64,000 nucleotides of DNA from Nemopilema nomurai (taxonomy: Eukaryota > Cnidaria > Scyphozoa > Rhizostomeae > Rhizostomatidae), in NCBI GenBank assembly GCA_003864495.1, contig ML133373.1, forward strand, positions 1,320,008 to 1,384,007, read 5' to 3'. Made by a program: the position numbers and the translations under genes. Below are positions 37,645 to 49,600 of the stretch, piece by piece. How positions within the stretch are numbered: the first letter of the stretch is position 1; every line of letters starts with the position of its first letter. Under the pieces are notes generated by a model that was not told the DNA's origin, made no database searches, and saw only the letters and a program-made list of their open reading frames with translations.

Positions 37645-40600
37645 ATGGCAGCAAGAATGGCAATCTGGATCCTGCTACTGATTTTCAGCGGAACTGGTGT
37701 GTAAAGTTTTGTTTCTGTTGGCCTAATTTGCGAAGATCATTAGACTGAGATTGCCTAATGCTGTATGTTTTGGTTGCAACCAATGGAGGGAAAAGATCAA
37801 TAGTTCTGTAAGAGGCATCCTATGAGAGATATCTAATCGCTAATCAGGTCGACCACCCTGGTTCTCTGCACTGTGTGCACGGGCCTGTTGCGAGTGGTAA
37901 GCATAGCTATTGAACCAGAACACGTTCCCGGAGCTCTAGATAAGCCACTTCTTTGTGACAAATTTTGACCCTAAACTCGAAATGTGTTATGCACAGAATA
38001 AGTGACAATCAAACAAGAAGCAGCTTCAATTTGTCCAACAGTTCTAAACATGTCTTAATCAACCCTGCCTGTCTTTTCTCACTCTTTGGATAACTTGTTC
38101 GAACTATCAATGTTGCTTGGCGTTACATCGTCAGTAGAAGATTTACCTCTTCTGGCGAGGATATTTGCCACACCTTGCACAAAATTACTTCTTAGAAAGA
38201 TTTACTACGTCCTTTTCATTGGCAATCTGCACCCATTCAAAGGTTCATAAGCTCTGAGAGCCCAATTGGTTTCTACCCATTAAGCGACATTTTTGACGCT
38301 TCTAACCCCTCTTCTTAAAGCACTAGTACCTTTTACGTCCAATTCCCAAGCTTTTCGCTAAACACCTCTTGCTGGTTCAGGAAGGTATCCTCAATTTGCT
38401 ACGAAAGCATCAGACCTTTGCTTTGCCTATTTTGACACGATAAGTTAGGCCTGCTTTAGGCACCTTGCTATTTTTTTGTTATACTGGACGAGTATTAATT
38501 GAACCGGTTCGTGTTTACAGGCAGGCGTTTTCTTACGTGAAGTGCAAACGGATCCTGTGCACGCCAATGGATTTTGCACACTATTGCCTGTAAACCTACA
38601 ATTCAATTCCGCTAAATCGCTAGAATTTGGCATTAGAGCCAATGCCTAGAGCTGGTTGTAGACCTAGAAGCGTGCAAAGGCTCCTGGTTTACAGGAACAA
38701 GTCTTTGTTGGTGCAATGTGTGTTACAACGTGATTTCAGTTTGCTTCCCCTCAAGAATATGTGGTTTTGGCAGATAGATTGCCTCAATAAGATGGTGGCT
38801 CATCCGCATGAAAGGCTGTCCCACAAAAGGTGTTTTGTCTCTAAAGAATTTAGAGCCAAGTCTCGCTATCTTCTTCTGGAAATGCTCGCACTTCAGTTGT
38901 TCATGTAAAGCATAAAACGCGGAATGTGTTCTGGAAGGTTTGGTTGCATCTGCTCCAAATTGCGACGTAGCTCTCTTCGAGCATGTCCCCGTAACTGTAA
39001 TCATTCCGCAACAGTTGTATGCCTGCGGCTGCATGACCCTTAGAAGGATGACTTCTAACCATCTATTTGAGGCCCTTTGAGAACAACATTGCCCGTGTGC
39101 TGGTAGGCTGACGAATCGCCCTGCACAATGACATCTGCGTTCTCCTCTCTTTTTATTAAGGCAACCAGCCAATAGAAACAAGAATAAGTGCACTAAACGC
39201 TCCTCAGCGAGCTTTCAGAGATGATCTAAATACTTGTTGCTGCGGTTGTATTACGGAGGGCTCTCTATCTTAATGATCGCTTGTTCGAAAGATGATTTAG
39301 ACGTCCAGCACCTCATTTAGTTGAGGGAAGATCAGTGACAATCTTGTGCGACGTTTTTCTCTTTAAATCAAGCCCTTTTGATGGAGTTAATTTAGCAGAC
39401 AGTGGAAGGGAAGTAAGACCCTATTACGAAAACAAGACGGTCCACATGCGAGATTTGCTTGCAAGCTTAATTCCGCGATAAACCGTTTTCAATATATTGC
39501 AGTTTAATTGGATTTGTACCCAACGTCGCTCCCGCAATCAGAGAACGGTCGTCTGGCTTCGAGTTGTCAGTGTGGCTACTGTTTGGGCCTGGCCCCAAGG
39601 ATATTGTTGTGAGAAAAGGGGATTGTCATGCACCGACTCGTACAGTTGGCTAATCAGAAAGGATAATAAACATTGACGAGGCCTGAACTGCTCCCTAACT
39701 TAGATTAACCAGCAATTTCCGACAAATCAATCAGATGGAGATGAAATCACATGCGATCACTTTCAGACAACCACAAATATCATACCGAAAGCAGTTGAAA
39801 AGCCACTGTACTGTCCACTTAATCGATGAATTTATATATGATAAACTTGTGTGTTCTGCCACCAGACCAAACTTGTTTTATCAGACGCCGTGGGTGACCG
39901 CCAATGGACCGTTTTTACCAACAACCAAATGGAGCTAGGATCCTCAATCAAGCCCCAAAGTGTCCCAGCCCTGTCCTCTGAGGAGGGTACTCCTAAGTGC
40001 CTTGTCCCACTTTGTTCCATGCCAATGCATGGTTACGCAAGGGGAAAGTGTTCAATGCCAATAGAACGGCAATCCGAATACTGGTAGATTTTTACTTGAA
40101 AGTATGTTAAAAAAGAATTTAAGATAATGTCGTCATTTATTTCTCTATTTTAGATGCAGAATCGCCCGCGGATTCCCCGAGTGATGACGCGAGTGAGATC
40201 GAACCCGCGGCAAGCATCGAGCGCTTGTATATGTTCCCGGACTTTTTAGACGCACCAGTTCAAAGCGACAGCAGTGGCCTAGACGATAGCGAGTTCCATA
40301 ATTTCCAGGGGAGGTTTCTTATTATCCCTGAAGACGCGGAGGCGAATATACTAGAGAACTCAATCGATGCAAAACATCGTGTCGAAGATCCGCATTTACG
40401 ATCACAAGTGTCCTACACTGCGGACGGAACGAAGGTAGTGCAATATGAACCAACTGAAAAGTTTCCGCAGCAGAACGATAGCACTGCTCTGAACACTAGT
40501 GTATCGTCCGGAGCTGCCGGTAATGTTGTACCGGATGCGCGTGAAAATCCGGACCCATTGAAGCAGGGGTTGCAAGTTTCGATTGCTTCAGACGGTACCA

Positions 40601-43600
40601 AAATTATACAACACGCACCAACAGCATTACCACCAAACAAATATAACCGGACTACTCCAGTTCCCGGTCCTAAACCGACGCTTAGTATACATCATGGAAT
40701 CAGGTATCCCAAACCGAACACAACAAAGTCAATATACTTTATACAAGACGGTACAAGAATAACACAATTCAATACCGGTATCAAGGAGGATAATGGGACC
40801 ATGAAACCAAAATGGGCCTTCGTTCCGGACGAATATGTGCCCGGATTTAGTGACGATGATAATAAACCAAACGCGGCTGGTTACAAATATCGCAACCGGG
40901 CCGGTGAACAAGAGAAGGTAAAACTAATAAAGGAGCAAATGAACGAAGCCTCTAAAGAAAATAACCCTACGTATCATTACAAAGCTGAGGAAGACATCGT
41001 CAACTCCTTAGGCAAGCCTTCGAACAATGGAAGTAGTTCCCGGACAGTGCAAGAGAGCAATACGCAGCTTGAAAATGGGCCTAATGAAACACCAGTCAGC
41101 TCTGGTATGGCGTCATTGCCATCGAAGGATATTGCTGCTGATAAGAATGCAAGTGTCCACCAAATGTGGAAGCAGCGTCATCTCAAAGCATCGAAAAGGA
41201 AGCATTTTGTTGGAAAGCCGGCGAAACCTGTTCATACTATGTTATATCAGGTTAGGCCGCTGAAGCCGATTCACTATAAATCGGCGTCTGGAGACAACGT
41301 GCACCATGTAGAGGCTGCAAGCAAACGAGGCGAGCAACATTTTAATAAGACTGGAAATACATTGAAAGGGAACAGTACGAAATCAAGATCAAAAGGTAAG
41401 AAGAAAAAACACGGGAAGTGGAAAGGCAAAGCAACGGCACGTTTGGATATCTTGCCTCAGCCTGACGAACGAAATGAAACAAGCGAGGAAGGTAGGTATC
41501 GACATCTCAGTCTTTCACTGTCTCTTAATTTACCTTTGCAGCTAGAAAGAGCCGATTCGTTGGTTTTTACTTGAAACACAGGCTGCAGCACTCACAACAG
41601 TAGTGCCTTTCTAGGCTCATGCTAGCCACCCCCGTTCTGCAACGCCTTGTTTCGGCCAACACTTGCAATGTTCTTTAAAGTTTTTGTGATGTGAAATGTC
41701 TTCACTATCGCCTATCCAGGGGGGTTGTTTTTGGTAGGGGTTGGTTGCAGTAGACAGGAAGGAGGTGGGTAGAATCATTTCTCTATTCACTTCCAACTCC
41801 CATGATTCAGCTCACCAATACATTCCTTGAGATCTTCTGAAAGTTGGCCTTGTGAAAAGATCTACAAAATTGACAGTTGGTTGGAGAATATAAAAGTAGG
41901 GTGTTTTCATTGGACCGCGGATCAGCCTCTGCCCTGCAGCCTATGTCATCTCCAGTGTAGACGCTTTGCTAAATGCTTTGCATTGATCCTGTGGAACTTA
42001 TTGTTGCTTTAGCCTGACTGTTAGTAAATTGGGGAGAATGATTTCGGCGGACCCTAATTGGATTGGTACAACCGAGATCTACCACGCAGAAAACTGCCTT
42101 TCAGTGTCTAACCACGTTCAGATTCCTTTAAAGAGCCAAACGTATTAACAACAAACTTTTGTGGTCTTGGAAACTTTAATGTTTCGTATCCTTTAGTTTC
42201 TTCAACTGCATATTTTTGGGGGGTTTCCTCCAATCCAATGGTAAGTCCTGGTCCTTAGCATGTTTCCCTGAAAGAGCCACACCTCTTTCTCGGTTTTCTG
42301 TTTCCCCAGACTAATCGTGTCGTTTAGGCTCCGCTGCTTACTCGAATCCAACATTTTAAGCAATGAGGTCAAAATTAAATGTTTTTCAGTCTTGTTTCGT
42401 TCACTATATGTTACACATGTAATAATGTGAAACAATTTCCCTGTATGTTTTGTTTTCTATATTATTGTTTTAACTGTTTCAGCTGGCAATAGGGAATCCG
42501 ACTATCGCCAAGCCCTACAGTCACTTGTGTTCAAAAATGAACCTGGAGTGGTGAGGAAGAAACAAAATTTCGCCTATGTTTCACAATGCGGATTGTACAC
42601 TGAACCACAGAACGTATCCCAGGTAAGTTCTAAAAGCTTTTAGGTCATGTCCAGAAGAAGAAAAATTCAACTTGTGCAACTTTGCACAATTACGCTGTAA
42701 AATCATATGATAACATAAGGTTTTAGTAAAGTTTGTAGGAGTAAAAAGCAATGTGAAAAATGACTGAAGCAAGTATGAGTGAATGCTTCTGTGAATGCTT
42801 CTCTTGAACAATTTAACACCAGGTTTTAGCACCGACATACTGGAGATTGGAATTTTTAAGCTGATTTAACGTGGCAGTCAATGAGGGTGCAAGCCAGTTC
42901 TGTCAATCTATTGACTCCTATCCATTTTTTCGCCGAATGGTCATCATTTTATATAAAAACTTAATGCTTTGTCTACATTTAATCAATATTTAATGTCGTC
43001 ATCAGATTTCATCATTAATTTTGTGTGATCTGTATGAGTGTGAAGGTAATTGATATTTTGATTTGAGAATGATTCTTCTGAAAGCTGTATAAAATACAGA
43101 ATAAGGTTAATGATCTGTTGCCTGCTTTGGATTTTTATTTCATTTCAATATATTTCAAGCATAATACGTAATCTTCAATGGATATCCATGGCAGGTTTAA
43201 ACTGCCTTCGTATGAGCTTCGGGGCTCCCTATTACTTATATCAATTTATCTTTACAGATCCAGCACGCTTGGGTGACGAAAACATACGCCCCGTATTTCT
43301 ACTTATACGAGAAGCCGAAGAACTATGAGCAGTGCAAGCCATCTCCGTGGATGAACGGCACGGACATGCGAGGCAACGTGTTCATCAGCTTCGAAGTGAA
43401 GTCTATTCACGGCAGCAACATGGAGAACAATGCGAAGATATGCCAGAAGTACTGCTGCAAGGAGCCGCGCTGCGCTGCCTGGGTGATGCGGAAGCAGGAG
43501 GCTGCCACTTCCAACTGCCCGAAAGGTATTAGCCATGCTTCACGGGTATTAGCGAATCATAGCAGATAGGTAGTTGGTGTTGGCCTAAACCCATCGGACA

Positions 43601-46600
43601 TTGTTATCCAACCGAAGAAACCGACTGTATCGATAGGTTCTGATGACGTCATTAGAGCTCAGTCTCCTAGTGCATTTCATAACCTTTAATTGTAACAACA
43701 GATGACTTTATTAGACCAATGCCTTTTATCCCGTTGCAAATGGTAGTTGGTGTTGGCCTAAATCCATCCAACATTGTTACCCAATCGAAGAGACCGACTG
43801 TATCGATAAATTTTGATGACATCATTAGAGCTCAGTCTCCTAGTCCATTTCATAACCTTCCATTGTAACAACAGATGGTGTTATTGGACTTACTCCTTTT
43901 ATACCGTTGAGTGTTGTAGGGTAATATGACGTCATTAGTTTCCATTCCCCTCGTAGCCGTGTATGCTCATTCACTGTAGCACTTCCACCAAATTCAGCCG
44001 TAGCTGCAACTGAACTGCGTTTCCTCTAATCGAAACTTCTATTGTTTGTGTTGTAGATAGTTTTTGCTGCTGGCTGAAGACGGCAGTACCCAAACGAGAG
44101 CCGAATGCCGACGCAACTTCGGGCGTGATTCAAAGAGAACGGTACCGTCACCCCCCGACCGGAATGAGATCCGCCGTGCCTCTAGGAGGCCTGGGAACTG
44201 GCTCATTCGAATTAAGAGCTGACGGTTAGTTTATTCCTTTCCCTGTGCTTCCCTCTACTTTACTAAAACGCAGATTGAGAACGTAGAGCATGTGGAATGG
44301 GAATGATTTAGTCGAGATGCAGTATGTTGTTTGATAACGTCGAAAGATCTCCTCTTTTTATAGCACAAAATTAAGTCCTGCTAGTGCAAAGGCTTTTATC
44401 TGAACCTCAACTTGATGGGCAAAATAACCAGACATCCAGTTAGTGAGAGAACTGAAAAGGCTTATCAAATAATTATGATATCACCCCTACCGCTATCTCG
44501 GCATCCATTGTGGCGCTGTGTGAATGCAAAAGAAATACCGAGGCTAAATATAGATCAGTTTTAATATTAATAGTATTATTATAAATTCAGTTTTATCCAA
44601 ACAGATAAGTGGCGTTTGCAGAATCAATGCAAATTTGAAAAGCCAAGAGTAGACAGGGTCTCCATTAACACATACACTTTGATAAACATCGACCAGTAAC
44701 TACATTTCTGGTTTTTGAAAAACCTACTTTAAACCATAATCTTCTGGATCAGACATACCTTAATGCAAATGCTGTAGGTAGTGGCATGATTTTACAAATT
44801 AGGGACAAAATTGCATTTGCCAATTAAGTGAATCTTTATTGCCAATCTTTTAATCTTATCAGAGCACCTCATCAATTAAGTGAAAAAAGATTTGAATGAT
44901 AATGGGTGTTCTCTTTCAATGTCAGCCGGCAGTAATTTGCGGGCTATCAAACTTGTAGGCTATGTGAATAAGGCATCTCCTCCAAATGGATGACAACTAA
45001 CACAAAGTTATAAAAGGGTAGCTAGCAAAAAGACAGTAGGGCTCTGAGGTATCATCCAAATTAATTATTTCAGATTTCCCTTCGACCCAGGAAGCCCATT
45101 ATTAATAATATTGGATTAAGTTAATCAAATACGTGAACCTCATATCACGGACATAGAGTAACTGTGTATGAGAGAGAAGGCCATACTAGGAGGGCCAATC
45201 TGTGCTTCAAAACAGAGTCTTCATGTGCTATGAATAGTTCCAATACCGATTTATCAGGCCCTTAGACAAAAAGAGCTGTCATTCTTGGTCATGAGTGGAA
45301 TAGGATTCCAGTTCCTCCAATTTATTGTGACACTTTTTTAGACAGCGGCTTCAGGGCAAACCTATTAAGGAACCATTTGTTCTGTATTTGCACACAAATT
45401 CTAAACTTAATGTATTGTGGGGCTGTTGCACAGAATATTACGAAGCAACATAAAGGTTTTCAATTTTGTTCATTGTGCAATCTGCCTTGTCGATCCTTTT
45501 CTTTGATTCTTCAAACATTTTAATAAACCCTAGATGCAATATTATATAAAGAAGGGGATAAGACCACACCTGGGGACGGTAGCATCATCACCACAAAACA
45601 GCCAAGTGTCAGTGAAAAATAACTCCTCTCAGATCAAATGCACCTTGAGCTTCTGTCCTACGTTCAGCCTCGTAGGTTGTAAAGTATTACGCCATCTTGT
45701 TTCTAGGAACATTTCACGAATGGACCGTTGAGAACCAGTCCCCGGGAGGGGCTGCGAAGCTGAGCAAAACAGCCCTGGATATGATGTTGCTGGGGGCCAG
45801 GGTTGAGCGGAGGGGCAACCACAAGTCAGCTGTTCTAAGAACACACGCCCCGCATGGTTTTGATGGCATTGAGAAGCTGTCCTATTACGGGTCGTTCCCA
45901 GTCTCAAAGCTCGATTTCGGTGAGCCCCAATTCATATTTTCGGTTCTCTATACCATCAATGATGGTATTGGTTAATTTTTTTTATTTTACTAGTGAAAGT
46001 ACTGTTTTAAATTTTTTATTTCACAAGTGTTTGTATTGATTTATATTTTCTATTTCATCAGTATTTGTACTGATTTATACTTCCGATTTAATTAGTGATT
46101 GTATTTATTGTATTGACAACAGAGAACTAGGCTGATCTGACATTGTGAGGCAATATATGTGAAAAATTCGGCAACATAAACTAATCCTCTCTGCATCATG
46201 TAGAGGTTGAGCTCTCTCCATTTCTATCCATGTCCAGCTATGTAGCTACAGCTGCTTACCGGAGTGATGTAAACATTTACCCCATTATGAGCTAAGGTCG
46301 CGCTGTGTTAGGCCTTATTGTCGCCAAATATTTAAATGTTGCTCAGCGTTCAAGTTTAGTTCGCAGTTATGCTACATCATGCCAGTGCTTTTGCCTCTTC
46401 ATGCTGTTTCATTTATGAAGGCTCTTCGCATTAACAGAACTCCAGCCAATCAATGACGTCAAGCTATCTTTGTTCGCTCACTCGAGCATGAAACCGCGTG
46501 ACCCAAGAGCCTCGTCTGTGCCTGCAGTAACATTCAGCCTCGATATTGAGAACCCAACTAACGAAGATGTGGTTGTCTCGTTTATGCTGAATCTGCCTCT

Positions 46601-49600
46601 TGGCTACAATGATGACACGATACGGAGAGGAGGCAACTACGCCGAGGTTGCGTATACGAGGCTGGTAACACCTGCTGATTGTATGGGAGCATGCGCAAAG
46701 CAGTCACGGTGCATGTCGTGGACGACGAACGGGCCCTTCTCCTGCTTGCTCAAAGACAGCATGCCGTTGAATTCGTACGAGTTCGGCATCATATCAGGCC
46801 TAAAGGGCCGCTGGTCTGCCGATAACAAGACATTGATGTTGAAGCGACCAGGGTTCTTTGCACAGAGCGGAGAGACGTCACTTCGCGTGGTGGGAGACAA
46901 GGATGATGAGGTGTATTTTGTAACAACCAATCACCCAGAGAAGATCTGGAAAGCATTCAAGAAAAATGGTGGGTTAAGAAGCTGCATTGATGAAAAAACT
47001 TTTGACCTTTGACTTTTGACCTTCAAGCTCTTAAGTCCCCATAATCAAAACCTTTTGATTTATTCACTTACATTTGCTTCCTCAGTCAATGCCTTTCTGA
47101 GAATTACTCTCGAAGTAGTGTACGTGTATTTTTCTTAATAGATAACTCGAGTATTTATCATTACATTGACGTGTTTACAAATTATTGCGTCATCAGACAA
47201 ATTATCTTTATATTTCTTATGATGCTGCCATAGTTTTGTGTAGAAATAGAATCAGCTCCGAGTAACAATATTGTTGCCCCCTTCCCTCCACCACCTCCAC
47301 CCACCCTCTCTCTTCTATACGCCTAGCTTTGTTATCGCCATGGTCCTGCAACGGTTTTAACACAGAGCACTCTGTTCCAGGTCACTTTGGCAATGGCTCT
47401 TCAGTCAATGCAACAGCCCTTCATGGCTCTGCAATGGTGAAAGCGCGCGTTCCCGCAAATAAATCGCGGGTATTGACAATAATTATGTCGTGGTACTATC
47501 CAAACAGAGATATTGCAGACGAACGGGTCGGCAATTATTATTCAAACATATTCAAATCGAGTGAGGATGTGGCGTCGTATGTTGAATCCCACTTGGCCGA
47601 CATCGTTCGCGACGTTGTCAAGTTCCAGAAGAGCGTTGTCCCACCAAAGTCACTCTTTCTCGAGGTATATCGCTGTTCTTGTTTCTTCTATTATTATTTA
47701 AGTTTTGGAATTTCTAATTTTCTTTTTAACAATTATCACCTTTAAGCTTTGCAGTTTTTTGTGGTGTATCAGTAATTTAGATGTGTATAGATAAGGAGCA
47801 ATGCTAATGAATAATGCTCTTCAATAAAGAAAACACTGATGAAACGTACGTTTTGTAGAAAATATGTTGTGAAGAACTGTGCTTATTCTGCATTTGCCAC
47901 TTCAATAAAAGCCAGTGCTGTACTTTAAACATGGATGGAACTGAAGATTCTCCGGCAACATGTTAAACATTGATTGTCGTGAGCCCAAACATGTTGTTAT
48001 TATTATGTCTTTTGCAAATGTATATACAATGTTATGGTTTCAGTACAAGAAGCCAAACAACAGCTGTGATGCAGTAAATAATGGCGTCAACATGTTGCCA
48101 GAATGCCTGCAGGATATTCTGATGAACAGCCTGAGCTACTGGCGGTCGGGGATGTGGATGGAGAACGGGCGTTGGCGGCAGTGGGAGGCCTTTGACTGTG
48201 TCAACTTTGACCCTGCACATGTCGACTTTCATCGGTTTATACCATACATCATATTCTACCCTGGTATGTTCGAATTTTTTTTTATATAAAACTTTATCTA
48301 TTGAACTGGTAGATCCCTAATGGCCATAGCTGGAAAAATTGAGGACGAATCAAAGACAACAGCAATGTGATAATGTGCAGAACGCAATTAAAAGCAAATT
48401 TGACTTATGTACCTTGACCTTCGCCCCTAATAATGGGGCGCTGTTGTTTCTTAGAGACTTGTTGAAAAAGTTTAGGTATAGAGTCTTGACAGATATTTAC
48501 TTATTATGTCTTCGACTTTCTGTGATTGAATGATTTGGTAGACGATTTAGCGAATATTGTTGTCTGATATCAAATTGATTGGTGATATCTATTCAGAAAA
48601 CCTAATGTGATCGAGAGGTTTGGTTATTGATTTGACGATTCCTGATGTCTGATACAAATTGATTGGTGATGTTGGTTTGTTTTCAGAGCTAGCTAAGAGT
48701 GTGATGCGTTCTTGGGCGGATCACCAGCTGGTCAACGGTATGATACAGGAATCACTGTCGCAAGGCTGCCTCGACGAGACTTCGAAAGACGGCCAGGGAG
48801 GAGGCCGAACCATGACTGACGTCAACGTAGCCTTTGTCGTGCAGACCTACCTCGTTTACATGTGGACGAACGACACTAAGTTTTTTGACGACATGTACCC
48901 TGTGGCCTCCAGAGCTTTGACTTGGTTGATCAAAGATGCAACTCATGGTAAGTTCCTTTCTCTTTCTCTTATAGCTCAAAAGTGGCGGTAGAGTTTTGAG
49001 TGACGATCTCACATTAACTTACAACATTATAACTCTGATGTACAAATAAAACCAGGCAGCCATATACCGCCTTTTGGAGAGAGCATTGTAATTGTCGTCA
49101 ACATAAGGCGTGGGTTACTTTGTGCCTCCATAGATTTGCATCCTTCTATCATCTGTAGATTTAAATAGGCTCATATTGCACATTACTGTCCTTTGAGCTA
49201 GATTGTCCATAAACGTGTAAATTATAATTACAACGGTATGAATTTATGATTTTTCAATTTAAAGTGCCCAAAATAGTATTAAAGGTCTTGCTCCCGTTTC
49301 ATGGCTACTGATCTTCATTTCAAGTGTGGTGTTATGTATTATTTTGTATTATATTATGATACATAGCATATTATAAATCATTTATTATTTGTAAATTGCC
49401 CCCGCCCTTTTTACTCATTTGGTAGTTTTCTGGCTTCTCAGTATCAGAAACCAGAAATCCAAATTTATCTTTAATATCTTTAAGATATTAACAGTTTTGA
49501 CCGAAAATACAAATTATAAACCAACATCTTTTTCATTTCTAGCAATTCCGTTAACTTCATTGAAAAATACCTTAACTACTTTGTGTTTTTCGTTACTAAC

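Noticed and set aside
38723..39193. 156-codon minus-strand ORF inside GH116 intron 1
   Set aside because: No recognisable domain and no start or splice context; overlapped by a plus-strand ORF of similar quality.
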